From assembly GCA_002482545.1 (NCBI GenBank), contig DLGF01000025.1, positions 124,001-188,000 on the forward strand: DNA of 64,000 nt, given 5' to 3'. The notes under the pieces were generated by a model. The model was given only the letters and a program-made list of their open reading frames with translations, did not search any database and was not told the DNA's origin. Positions 55,103 to 63,501 of this stretch are shown here, piece by piece. The number at the start of each line of letters is the position of its first letter. Positions within the stretch are counted from its first letter, which is position 1. This stretch comes from Sporomusaceae bacterium UBA7701 (lineage in GTDB: Bacteria; Bacillota; Negativicutes; Sporomusales; UBA7701). The position numbers were made by a program, and so were the translations under genes.

Positions 55103-56275
55103 ATGTTTCTCGCCACCTTGCGCCGGCGAAATCCGGCCCTGCTGGAGACCGCGCTCGCCTTTCACCGCCGGGGAATCATCCGTCCGGATACCTATGTGCT
55201 GGATTTGGACGCGATCTGCCATAACGGCCGATTGATCAAGCAGCAGGCCGACGCCTTCGACATCGAGCTGTATTTTATGACCAAGCAACTGGGGCGCAAT
55301 CCCCTGGTGGCCCGGGCCCTTATGGACGTCGGCTACCAGGCTGCGGTGGCGGTCGACTACAAGGAAGCCGACCGGTTATGGGGGAGCGGCATCCCCCTTG
55401 GGAATGTCGGCCATTTGGTGCAGATACCGTCCGCCCAGGTTGCGGCAATGGTTCGCCGCAGACCCCGGGTGATCACGGTCTACTCGGTGGAAAAAGCCGG
55501 GGAAATCTCGGCGGCCGCCGTTCAGGCCGACCTGGTGCAAAACCTGATGCTCCGGGTCATCGGCGAGGGCGATGTTCTCTATCCCGGCCAGTACGGAGGC
55601 TTTGCCCTGGCCGAACTGGCCGCCAAGGCCCAAGCGATCGCCGCTCTGCCCAACCTTCGGATCACCGGGCTTACTTCCTTTCCCTGCTTTCTGTTCGACG
55701 AGGAGGCCGGCCGGCTGGCGGCCACGCATAATGTCCGCACGCTGGGTCTGGCTAAGAAAATCTTGGCCGGGGCAGGCATCGCGGTTACCGAGGTCAACAT
55801 GCCGTCAGCCACCTGCGTGGCAACCATCCCGGACATAGCCCGCCACGGGGGAACGCACGGGGAACCGGGCCACGGCCTTTTGGGAACAACGCCGCTTCAC
55901 GCCGCGACCGATCAGCCGGAAGCGCCGGCGGTGGTTTATGTCAGCGAGATATCCCATCAACTGGAGGGCCGGAGTTATTGCTACGGCGGGGGGTATTACC
56001 GGCGGTCCCATATGGTTTTTGCCGCCGTCGGCAACACGCCGGACGCCCTCCGGCAGGTGGACGTCGAATCGCCGGATACCGAAAGCATCGACTATTATCT
56101 TCGGCTAAACTGCCGGGCGGATGTCGGCGAGACCGTCCTCATGGCCTTCCGGACGCAGATTTTCGTCACCCGGAGCGACGTGGCCGTCGTCGAAGGTATC
56201 CAGGCCGGAACCCCCAGACTCGCCGGAATCTATGACAGTCAGGGCTACTTGCTCGGCCGGGAGGGATATCGATGA
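55103..56275 (+). CDS. yhfX: YhfX-family PLP-dependent enzyme (alanine-racemase-like barrel)
   Basis: A 390-residue fold-type III PLP protein. The PLP Lys is in LYFMTKQLGRNPLVA near residue 64, followed by a barrel with GLTSFPCFLF and MPSATCVATIPDIARHGGTHGEPGH. YhfX proteins resemble D-threonine aldolase/alanine racemase N-terminal domains. It starts 2 bases after yhfS and overlaps yhfW by 4 bases, so the two PLP enzymes and the mutase are made together. Confidence 0.88.
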   Translation: MFLATLRRRNPALLETALAFHRRGIIRPDTYVLDLDAICHNGRLIKQQADAFDIELYFMTKQLGRNPLVARALMDVGYQAAVAVDYKEADRLWGSGIPLGNVGHLVQIPSAQVAAMVRRRPRVITVYSVEKAGEISAAAVQADLVQNLMLRVIGEGDVLYPGQYGGFALAELAAKAQAIAALPNLRITGLTSFPCFLFDEEAGRLAATHNVRTLGLAKKILAGAGIAVTEVNMPSATCVATIPDIARHGGTHGEPGHGLLGTTPLHAATDQPEAPAVVYVSEISHQLEGRSYCYGGGYYRRSHMVFAAVGNTPDALRQVDVESPDTESIDYYLRLNCRADVGETVLMAFRTQIFVTRSDVAVVEGIQAGTPRLAGIYDSQGYLLGREGYR

Positions 56276-57498
56276 AACGGTTTATTTTAGTGGTTCTCGA
56301 CGGTTTCGGCATCGGCGCCATGAATGACACGCCCCGGGTGCGCCCCCAGGACACCGGCGCTAATACCTGCCTGCACCTGCTGGAAAAAATGCCTGAGCTC
56401 AGTTTGCCTTACCTGGAGCGGCTGGGCCTGATGAACGCGCTGGGACAGGAGGCCGGCAGACTGCGCTACAGCCCCCGGGCGACCTTTGGCCGGTCCGATC
56501 TCGCCCACTACTGGGCCGATACCTTTGCCGGGCATCAGGAAATTATGGGCTCAACCCCCCGGAAGCCTGTGGAGATGCCGTTTTCACAGTACATCCGCGC
56601 CGTCGGGGATCTCCTCCGGAGCAGCGGCTACAAGGTTGAGTTCAGGGGGAAGGAGCTCAAGCTGCTGTTGGTGAACGGGGCGATTACCGTCGCCGATAAT
56701 ATCGAAGCTGACTTAGGGCTGATATACAATGTCACCGGAGCGCTCGATCAGGCACCCTTCGCGGAAGTGTTGGCCGTCGGCCGGCTTGTCAGGTCCGTGG
56801 TGCCGGTGTCCCGCGTGATCGCTTTGGGCGGCGAAGGCATCTCAACAGCCGATTTGTTGGGTGCGCTGGAAGAGAAAGATGGCAAGTTCATCGGGGTGAA
56901 TTGCCCCCGTTCCGGGGTCTACCGGCAGGGTTACCGGGTCATTCACATGGGCTATGGCACCGACCCGGAGCGGCAGGTGCCCACTCTGCTCGGCCGCTGC
57001 GGCATCCAGGTGACCTTGCTGGGCAAGGTAGCGGATATCGTGGAGAATCCTTACGGGACCAGCCGCTCCTGTGTGGACACCGCGGCGGTCTTGGACCTGA
57101 CCCTGACCCGGCTGCGGGCTGTCCGGGAAGGCTTCATCGCCACCAATGTCCAGGAAACCGATCTGGCCGGGCATGCCGAGAACGCGGAGGCCTATGCCGG
57201 CAAGCTGGTGATCGCCGATGAGTACCTGGGAAAAATTATGGCAGAGCTCGCCGATGACGATGTGCTGCTGGTCATGGCCGACCATGGCAACGACCCGACC
57301 ATCGGGCATTCGCACCACACGCGGGAGAAAGTGCCGCTCCTGGCTTGCGGCCCCAAGGTGCCGCCGGGATATTTCGGCCACCGGGCCACCCTGTCCGATG
57401 TCGGGGCAACGGTGGCGGAGTACTTCGGCTGCCCGGCGCCGGAAAACGGCAAGTCTTTTTTGAATTTACTGACGGGGAATACCGGAAACAACCCGTAA
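56272..57498 (+). CDS. yhfW: YhfW-family phosphopentomutase-like metalloenzyme
   Basis: A 408-residue member of the alkaline phosphatase/phosphopentomutase superfamily. Metal ligands can be seen in VLDGFGIGAMND (N-terminal), AGHAENAEAYAG, and MADHGNDPTIGHSHHTREKVPLL (C-terminal). The middle WADTFAGHQEIMGSTPRKP has the phospho-acceptor Thr region of DeoB. It may move a phosphate on a sugar-like intermediate of the yhf pathway. Last gene of the operon. Confidence 0.88.
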   Translation: MKRFILVVLDGFGIGAMNDTPRVRPQDTGANTCLHLLEKMPELSLPYLERLGLMNALGQEAGRLRYSPRATFGRSDLAHYWADTFAGHQEIMGSTPRKPVEMPFSQYIRAVGDLLRSSGYKVEFRGKELKLLLVNGAITVADNIEADLGLIYNVTGALDQAPFAEVLAVGRLVRSVVPVSRVIALGGEGISTADLLGALEEKDGKFIGVNCPRSGVYRQGYRVIHMGYGTDPERQVPTLLGRCGIQVTLLGKVADIVENPYGTSRSCVDTAAVLDLTLTRLRAVREGFIATNVQETDLAGHAENAEAYAGKLVIADEYLGKIMAELADDDVLLVMADHGNDPTIGHSHHTREKVPLLACGPKVPPGYFGHRATLSDVGATVAEYFGCPAPENGKSFLNLLTGNTGNNP

Positions 57499-57538
57499 AG
57501 CCCGGATAGCCGGACGGACCTTCGTACCGGCCGTCTAA

Positions 57539-57553
57539 ACTGGTCTATACATT
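57539..57553. promoter_or_regulatory. Candidate GntR/HutC-type operator before the MurNAc operon
   Basis: ACTGGTCTATACATT resembles the TGGTnTAnACCA sites of NagR/YvoA-like GntR repressors, with one good half (TGGTCTA) and an imperfect second half. It lies about 50 bases before the GntR gene; autoregulation is likely. The core promoter could not be fixed. Confidence 0.55.
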
Positions 57554-57603
57554 ATGATGTCCGGATGGGCCGCTGCAACAAGGAAGGGAAAGGAGGTGGA
57601 AAA

Positions 57604-58347
57604 GTGATTGACAAGTCCAGTGTGGTGCCGATTTATTACCAACTCAAGACCCTGATCCAGAACCGGATCGCCGCCGGAGAATATCCGGTCGGCGCCAGGC
57701 TTCCCTCGGAGCGCGAGCTGTGCGAGCTCCATGGGATCAGCCGGATGACGGTGCGTCAGGCGGTAAACGATCTGGTGAATGAAGGCCGGCTGACGAGGGA
57801 GCAGGGCCGGGGGACCTTCGTCGCCAAACCCAAGATTGAGCAGGGCTTGGTTGCGTTATCCAGCTTCACGGAAGAGATGAAGCGCCGCAGCCTGATACCT
57901 GGGACCAAATTACTGGGTTTTCGCGTGACGGCGGCCGAGGGGCGGGTCGCGGAACGGCTTGGTGTCGCCGCGGGCGAACCAATCCACGAAATTACCCGTC
58001 TGCGCCTGGCGGATAACGAGCCGATGGCCATCGAAATTTCCCACCTGCCGCTCCGGTATGTGCCGAGCCTGCCCCCGGACCTGGTGGCCGCCGGGTCCTT
58101 ATACGAAATTCTTCGCAGCAGCGGCATCGACATGGCCTATGCGGAGCAGACCCTGGAAGCATCCCTGGCCAAGGCCAAAGAAACCGAAATCCTGAGGGTG
58201 AAACCCAAAGCCCCCGTTCTGCTGATGGAGCGCACTACCTATCGATCCGACGGCCGGGCGGTAGAGTATGTCAAATCCGTGTACCGGGCTGACCGGTACC
58301 GGTTCAGCATCCGGCTGACCGGTTCCGAAAGGTATGGTCCGGAATAA
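57604..58347 (+). CDS. GntR/HutC-family regulator with UTRA domain
   Basis: A 247-residue repressor: winged helix at residues 10-75 (LPSERELCELHGISRMTVRQAV, GRGTFVAKPK) and a UTRA ligand domain (LPLRYVPSLPPDL, MERTTYRSDGRAVEYVKSVYRADRY). UTRA domains of this type bind amino-sugar phosphates such as GlcN6P/GlcNAc6P or MurNAc6P. GTG 57604 is 7 bases after GGAGG. It is followed by murP. Confidence 0.9.
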   Translation: MIDKSSVVPIYYQLKTLIQNRIAAGEYPVGARLPSERELCELHGISRMTVRQAVNDLVNEGRLTREQGRGTFVAKPKIEQGLVALSSFTEEMKRRSLIPGTKLLGFRVTAAEGRVAERLGVAAGEPIHEITRLRLADNEPMAIEISHLPLRYVPSLPPDLVAAGSLYEILRSSGIDMAYAEQTLEASLAKAKETEILRVKPKAPVLLMERTTYRSDGRAVEYVKSVYRADRYRFSIRLTGSERYGPE

Positions 58348-58364
58348 CAAGGGAGGGTAAAAGA

Positions 58365-59723
58365 ATGGCAAAGGAGCAGGATTTAGCCGGTCGAATTCTC
58401 GAACTGATAGGCGGTAAGGGGAATATCGCCGCGGCCGCCTACTGCATGACCCGACTTCGGCTTACGCTGGCTGATCCGGCCAAGGCCGACACCGGTTCCC
58501 TGAAAAAAACGGCCGGGGTTCTGGGCGTCGTTGAGTCGGCGGGACAGTTGCAAATCATTCTGGGGCCGGGAGTGGTCAACAAGGTTGCTGATGAAATCAC
58601 GGCCCTGACAGGTCTCAGAATGGGTGAGGTGCAAGATTTCAAAGCTGCTTACGAGGATAAGAACCGCACTCCTTTCAAGCTGTTCCTCCGTAAGCTGGCC
58701 AGCATTTTTGTGCCGCTGATTCCGGCCATTGTTGCTTCCGGCATGATTGCCGGGCTGACCAATATCGTCATCCGGATGGGCGGAGATCCGAAGAGTTCCC
58801 TCGTACTTATTCTGAACGCCCTGGGCTGGGGTGTATTTACCTATCTGGCAATCTTTGTCGGAATCAACGCCGCCAAGGAGTTTGGCGGTACCCCCTCGAT
58901 GGGGGGCCTGGCCGGGGTTCTGATCATCAATCCGGCCATCTCCGCCATTACGATCGGCGGTGCGGCCCTGGTGCCGGGCCGCGGCGGCCTGATCGGTGTT
59001 TTGCTGGTGGCCTGGGTGATGTGCTTTGTGGAAAAGCGCCTGCGCAAAATCGTCCCCAACGCAATCGACATTGTGGTGACGCCGGCGCTGACTTTGCTGA
59101 TTACCGGCTTTGCGACCTATTTCATACTGCAGCCGGTAGGGGGCTATCTATCCGACGGCATCGTAGCCTTCTTCAAAAGTATGCTCGGTTGGGGCGGCGC
59201 GGTCGCCGGCTATGTTCTCGCGGGCACCTTCCTGCCGATCGTCATGACCGGTTTGCATCAGGGGCTGGTTCCCATTCACATGGAATTCCTGAACACCCTG
59301 AAAGAAAATCCGCTGTTCCCGATCCTGGCCATGGCCGGCGCCGGCCAGGTAGGAGCCGCCTTCGCCGTTTATCTCAAAACAAAAAATCAGCGGCTCAAGG
59401 ACATCATTAAAGGCGCCCTTCCGGTAGGCATTCTCGGCATTGGCGAACCGCTCATTTTTGGCGTCACGCTGCCGCTCGGCCGCCCCTTCATCACGGCTTG
59501 CATCGGAGCCGGCTTCGGCGGCGCCTGGCAGGCCATTACCCATACTTCCAGCATCGCCCTGGGCGTTTCGGGACTGCCGCTGGCCTTTCTCATCAAACCG
59601 GGACAGGTGGGCAATTACCTGATCGGCATAGCGATCGCTTATGTCGCCGGTTTTCTCGTCACCTGGCTTGCCGGCTTTGACGATCCCCGGGACGAGAGCA
59701 CCGGCAGCGGAATGAGGCTGTAG
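58365..59723 (+). CDS. murP: PTS EIIBC component, N-acetylmuramic acid type (MurP-like)
   Basis: Imports and phosphorylates an amino sugar. Residues 1-85 are an EIIB domain with the phosphorylated C27 in AYCMTRLRL, and about 105-445 are a ten-span EIIC with GLHQGLVPIHMEF and GILGIGEPLIFGV. There is no EIIA domain, so a separate EIIA-Glc type protein must donate phosphate, as for MurP. The following mupG and murQ support MurNAc as substrate; a MurNAc-containing disaccharide is also possible. Confidence 0.9.
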   Translation: MAKEQDLAGRILELIGGKGNIAAAAYCMTRLRLTLADPAKADTGSLKKTAGVLGVVESAGQLQIILGPGVVNKVADEITALTGLRMGEVQDFKAAYEDKNRTPFKLFLRKLASIFVPLIPAIVASGMIAGLTNIVIRMGGDPKSSLVLILNALGWGVFTYLAIFVGINAAKEFGGTPSMGGLAGVLIINPAISAITIGGAALVPGRGGLIGVLLVAWVMCFVEKRLRKIVPNAIDIVVTPALTLLITGFATYFILQPVGGYLSDGIVAFFKSMLGWGGAVAGYVLAGTFLPIVMTGLHQGLVPIHMEFLNTLKENPLFPILAMAGAGQVGAAFAVYLKTKNQRLKDIIKGALPVGILGIGEPLIFGVTLPLGRPFITACIGAGFGGAWQAITHTSSIALGVSGLPLAFLIKPGQVGNYLIGIAIAYVAGFLVTWLAGFDDPRDESTGSGMRL

Positions 59724-59725
59724 AA

Positions 59726-60799
59726 ATGGAAAAAGGAATTTCCCTTTATCCAGGGATGGGCTACTCCCTCCGGGAATCGCTGTCGTATCTCCAAAAAGCG
59801 AAAGCAGCCGGCTTCACCCGCCTGTTTACGTCGCTGCATATTCCGGAGGCGGACCCGGGTGCAGTCCTCGCCGAGTTCCGGGATATTGCAGCCGCGGCAA
59901 CGGAAATGGGCCTGGTCGTGACGGCCGACATCTCCCCCCGGGCTTTTTGCGCGTTGGAGGCCGGCCCGGCCAGCGCCGGCTTTTTCGTCCAAGCCGGCCT
60001 GAAAGCCTTGCGCTTTGATTTTGGTTTTACCGCCGAGGAGATTGCCGCCTGGACCCGGAGCGGCCTCGGGGTGGAGCTCAACGCCAGCACCATGGACGAA
60101 CCGGCCTTGACCGCGATTGTCAAAGCCGGTGCCGCCACAGAGAAATTTCAGGCCTGCCACAACTACTATCCCCGCCCTGATACCGGAATTTCTTATCAGC
60201 TTTTTACCGAACGCAACCGGTTGTTTCGCTCCAGGGCTATTCCTGTCGCGGCCTTTATCCCGTCGCTGGAAAATCCGCGGGGGCCGCTGCAGGCCGGACT
60301 GCCGACCCTGGAACAGCACCGGGGTATAAATACGGTACAAGCGGCGAAACATCTGATATGGGATGGACAGGTCGCGGCGGTGATCATCGGCGATCCCCTG
60401 GCGGCCGACGCCGAGCTTCGGCAGGTCGGGGCGGTTGAGGCCGATTGCGTTGAACTGCAGGTCGAGCTTTCCCCGGGGCTCACTGCTCTGGAAAGGACTA
60501 TTTTATTTGCCGACCATATCAACCGCACCGATTCCGGCGAAGGGGCCGTGCGGTCCGCCAATGCCCGCAGCCTGGCGGCGGAGCAGCTTCCGGCGGGCGG
60601 GATTCGGCCGCGGCTGCAGGGCTGCGTGACGATCGACAACTCCGGGTATATGCGCTATATGGGCGAATTGCAATTATTGCGGAAGGATCTGCCGGCTGAC
60701 CCCCGGGTGAATGTAGTGGCCCGGGTTATTGCGCAGGAACGGTTTTTAATCGATCTGATCCGTCCGGGAATGAAGTTCCGGTTCAGGCCGGCATATTGA
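59726..60799 (+). CDS. mupG: 6-phospho-N-acetylmuramidase MupG (DUF871)
   Basis: Hydrolyses 6-phospho-MurNAc-GlcNAc to MurNAc-6P and GlcNAc, as shown for Staphylococcus MupG. The 357 residues fit DUF871: an N-terminal barrel ([43 protein letters not shown]) and a cyclophilin-like C-terminal part ([19 protein letters not shown]). It starts 2 bases after murP. Its presence implies the PTS takes up the disaccharide MurNAc-GlcNAc. Confidence 0.92.
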   Translation: MEKGISLYPGMGYSLRESLSYLQKAKAAGFTRLFTSLHIPEADPGAVLAEFRDIAAAATEMGLVVTADISPRAFCALEAGPASAGFFVQAGLKALRFDFGFTAEEIAAWTRSGLGVELNASTMDEPALTAIVKAGAATEKFQACHNYYPRPDTGISYQLFTERNRLFRSRAIPVAAFIPSLENPRGPLQAGLPTLEQHRGINTVQAAKHLIWDGQVAAVIIGDPLAADAELRQVGAVEADCVELQVELSPGLTALERTILFADHINRTDSGEGAVRSANARSLAAEQLPAGGIRPRLQGCVTIDNSGYMRYMGELQLLRKDLPADPRVNVVARVIAQERFLIDLIRPGMKFRFRPAY

Positions 60800-60809
60800 G
60801 GTGACGCAG

Positions 60810-61715
60810 ATGAATCTGGAGAAGCTACTTACCGAGGCGCGCAATCCGGCGACCACAGATATCGATACGCTATCGACCCTGGAAATCGTGACCGAAATCA
60901 ACCGCGAAGACCAGGCGGTGGCCGGAGCGGTGGCCAAGGAATTGCCGAACGTGGCGAAGGCGGTCGACTGGATCGTGGCGAGCATCAGCCGGGGCGGCCG
61001 GCTGATCTATCTTGGCGCCGGAACCAGCGGCCGGCTTGGCATTCTCGATGCTTCGGAATGTCCGCCGACCTACGGAACGCCGCCGGAACTCGTCCAAGGA
61101 TTGATTGCCGGAGGCCCGGAGGCTGTGTTTCGCTCCATCGAAGGCGCGGAGGATTGCCTGACCCAGGCCGCGGAAGACCTGAAAGGCAAACAGCTTTCGG
61201 CGGCCGACACCGTAGTCGGCATCGCCGCCAGCGGCCGGACCCCCTATGTGATCGGCGGACTTCAGTACGCCAAAACGATCGGCTGCAAAACCGTCGCGGT
61301 GACCTGCTCGCCGGACTCGGAAATGGAGCGGACGGCGGATCTGACCATCTGCGCCCGGGTGGGACCGGAAGTCATTATGGGTTCGACCCGGATGAAGGCC
61401 GGGACGGCCCAGAAGCTTATTTTGAATATGCTTACAACCGCAGCCATGATTCGCAGCGGCAAGGTGTACTCAAACCTGATGGTCGACGTGCAGGCCACCA
61501 ACTCCAAGCTCGTGGAGCGGGGGAAACGCATCGTCATGCTGGCGGCCGGAGTGGACCGCCGCCAAGCGGAAAAAACCCTCGGCGCGGCCGGCGGCTCGGT
61601 CAAGGTGGCAGTCACCGCCCTGTTGGGCAATATGTCTATTGAAGAGGCAAAGGCGGCTTTGGCGGCGGCCGACGGCTTCGTCGCCAAAGCCCTGGCGGGG
61701 AGGGCCGGGAAATGA
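60810..61715 (+). CDS. murQ: N-acetylmuramic acid 6-phosphate etherase
   Basis: Removes the D-lactyl ether from MurNAc-6P to give GlcNAc-6P and D-lactate. The 301 residues are a SIS-domain lyase with the substrate loop [22 protein letters not shown], the catalytic Glu in the second half (around ASECPPTYG), and [21 protein letters not shown] 60810 is preferred to GTG 60801: GAGGTGA is at the right distance and [13 protein letters not shown] is the family N-terminus. Confidence 0.96.
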   Translation: MNLEKLLTEARNPATTDIDTLSTLEIVTEINREDQAVAGAVAKELPNVAKAVDWIVASISRGGRLIYLGAGTSGRLGILDASECPPTYGTPPELVQGLIAGGPEAVFRSIEGAEDCLTQAAEDLKGKQLSAADTVVGIAASGRTPYVIGGLQYAKTIGCKTVAVTCSPDSEMERTADLTICARVGPEVIMGSTRMKAGTAQKLILNMLTTAAMIRSGKVYSNLMVDVQATNSKLVERGKRIVMLAAGVDRRQAEKTLGAAGGSVKVAVTALLGNMSIEEAKAALAAADGFVAKALAGRAGK

Positions 61716-61747
61716 ACCCCGGCGCCGGGTGCTGTTAAAGGAAGAAG

Positions 61748-62656
61748 GTGCAACAGTTGCGGCCAGAGATACTTTACCCGGAAGAAAACCGGGGCAATCG
61801 CCGGCTATTTGATTGTGTCGCCGTCGACATTGACGGCACTTTGCTGAATGATGCAAAAGAAATTCCGCTTGCGAACAAACAGGCCATCGCCGATTTCAGC
61901 CAAGACGGTGGTACGGTGGTCCTGGTCAGCGGCCGGATGCCGGTATCGGTAAGGTGGCATTCGGAGCTGCTGGGGCTTGGCGGGTATTACGTGGCAATGA
62001 ACGGCGCGGTAATCGGGCACGGGCCGAAGCGGTGGTGGAGCCGGGCCTTTGAGCCTCCGGCGGCGCTGGAGTTCCTTCAGGCCTGCCGGTCCCGGTCCTT
62101 GTACTGTCACTTTTATACCGACGATACCTTGCTGTATGACCAGGAAACCCGGTGGAATCAGAACTGGACGATGCGGAACGCCGCCCGCCTGGAAGGAGGA
62201 GGTTATCTGCCCCGGGGAAACCGGGCCACCTGGGAAATGCCTTTGGCCAGGCGGGTGGAAGATTTGGCCGACGTTATCCTAAGGGAATCCCAGACGATAT
62301 ATAAAACCGCCGTTTTTTCCGACGAGCCGCTGCGGGAAGTGTGGGAAGAGCTTGGAACCATCCCCGGGCTTACAGTGACGAGTTCGGATCTTTCTTCCAA
62401 CCTGGAAGTCGCGCCTACAGGAGTGACGAAAGGCAGCTCGTTGCTGCGGCTGATGAGAATGCTCGGCATCTCACCCGACAGGGTGATGACAATCGGAGAT
62501 AATTACAATGACATCAGCATGTTTCAGACTGCCGGCCTGAGCGTGGCGATGGGCAACGCTCCCAAGGACGTGCGGCGGTCCGCCCATCAGGTAACCGCAT
62601 CCAACGAAGCGGCGGGGGTTGCCCAGGCGATTCGGCGGTGGGCCTACGCGGGATAA
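61748..62656 (+). CDS. Cof-type HAD-family phosphatase
   Basis: A 302-residue HAD hydrolase with a C2-type cap. Motif I is VAVDIDGTLLNDA, motif II VLVSGRMP, motif III the Lys in TGVTKGSSLLRLM, motif IV GDNYNDISMF. It dephosphorylates a sugar phosphate or similar. As last gene of the MurNAc operon it may clear an excess phospho-sugar. The start is GTG 61748 or TTG 61757, and the ribosome site does not settle it. Confidence 0.88.
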   Translation: MQQLRPEILYPEENRGNRRLFDCVAVDIDGTLLNDAKEIPLANKQAIADFSQDGGTVVLVSGRMPVSVRWHSELLGLGGYYVAMNGAVIGHGPKRWWSRAFEPPAALEFLQACRSRSLYCHFYTDDTLLYDQETRWNQNWTMRNAARLEGGGYLPRGNRATWEMPLARRVEDLADVILRESQTIYKTAVFSDEPLREVWEELGTIPGLTVTSSDLSSNLEVAPTGVTKGSSLLRLMRMLGISPDRVMTIGDNYNDISMFQTAGLSVAMGNAPKDVRRSAHQVTASNEAAGVAQAIRRWAYAG

Positions 62657-62676
62657 CCCCTATAAGGCAAAAAAGA

Positions 62677-62720
62677 GCAACAGGGACGGAAGCCTCCGCT
62701 CCTGTTGCGTGCTTTTGGGG
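62677..62720 (+). terminator. Terminator after the MurNAc operon
   Basis: GCAACAGG (62677-62684) pairs with CCTGTTGC (62701-62708) around an inner GGA-AGCC-TCC hairpin, followed by GTGCTTTTGG. Not a perfect T-run but the best candidate end of transcript. Confidence 0.6.
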
Positions 62721-62824
62721 TACATAAACCAGGCTGTCAAGTTCTTGCTCTCCCGGAACCCGGAAGGAGAACCGACCCGTCGTGCGAATAGGAATACCTA
62801 AAAGGGCTCCGAACGGGACCGGAG

Positions 62825-63001
62825 TCAGTCGGTCTTCCTGCGGTTTGGCGAAAGCTTGGGCTGGTTTTTAAGGGCTGCCGCTATATCTTTGGTGGAGGCG
62901 ATCATGGTTTCAATTACGCAGCAATGGTGCTGGACATCCCACCAGGCGCAGGTGTTTTGCCGGCAGCCGAAGTCGATGAGCGGGCATTTGGGTCGTTCCA
63001 T
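62825..63001 (-). CDS. Cys-rich mini-protein A (CPLIDFGCRQxTCAWWD motif)
   Basis: A 58-residue protein read on the reverse strand: MERPKCPLIDFGCRQNTC, AWWDVQHHCCVIETM, then a short basic tail. AGGAGTG precedes the start. Cysteines 6, 13, 18, 27 and 28 and the Trp pair are shared with a paralogue immediately upstream. The Cys/Trp pattern suggests a small metal- or Fe-S-binding fold. I do not recognise a named family, and there is no signal peptide. Confidence 0.75.
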   Translation of the reverse strand: MERPKCPLIDFGCRQNTCAWWDVQHHCCVIETMIASTKDIAAALKNQPKLSPNRRKTD

Positions 63002-63028
63002 GGCGCTTCACTCCTGAGCGTATTGGTA

Positions 63029-63178
63029 TTATGAAATAAGGGCGTTGAGGAGTGTTTTAATTTCCTCGGTGTTCACGAGAAGGGTCATAATAGCGCATCG
63101 ACAGTTGTCCGAGTCCCACCATGCGCAGGTGCTTTGTCGGCAGCCGAAGTCGATGAGCGGGCAGGTTAGTCTTTGCAT
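63029..63178 (-). CDS. Cys-rich mini-protein B (paralogue of A)
   Basis: A 49-residue protein: MQRLTCPLIDFGCRQSTC, AWWDSDNCRCAIMTLLV, then VNTEEIKTLLNALIS. The N-terminal 22 residues are almost identical to mini-protein A, then the two diverge. GGAGGG precedes the ATG. The genes are 27 bases apart in the same direction, a tandem duplication. Conservation of the coding half and independent ribosome sites argue that both are real. Confidence 0.75.
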   Translation of the reverse strand: MQRLTCPLIDFGCRQSTCAWWDSDNCRCAIMTLLVNTEEIKTLLNALIS

Positions 63179-63411
63179 AATAGCCCTCCATCTTTGGCAA
63201 TGAACGTTCTTTAATTAGTTCGCTGCCTGTGGCCGGAATCCTTTAGCATTCGGGGGGCGGACCGCTGGTGGCGGGATGACGCTGCGCCTGCGCCCGTCCA
63301 AGCGGCCGGCGTCGCAGCAGGATAATTTTCAATATTTGAAGCGGATACTATAGACGGATGGTTTCAGCTAGCGGGAAGGGACCAGGGGATTGGCGAACAG
63401 GAGGAGGAACC

Positions 63412-63501
63412 ATGACCGAACCGACCGGAGTCTTCTTCCGGATGACAAGAATACAGCAGAGGGTCAGGACGGCGGTGCGCAAGGGGGCCGTGCAGGCGTG
63501 A
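63412..63501 (+). CDS. Possible 29-residue leader peptide
   Basis: An ATG behind a strong GGAGGAGG site opens MTEPTGVFFRMTRIQQ, then RVRTAVRKGAVQA, and stops at 63501. It overlaps the next gene's GTG by GTGA. It is basic and matches nothing I know. It may be a small protein, a translational leader that couples the following gene, or a remnant; low confidence as a gene. Confidence 0.4.
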   Translation: MTEPTGVFFRMTRIQQRVRTAVRKGAVQA

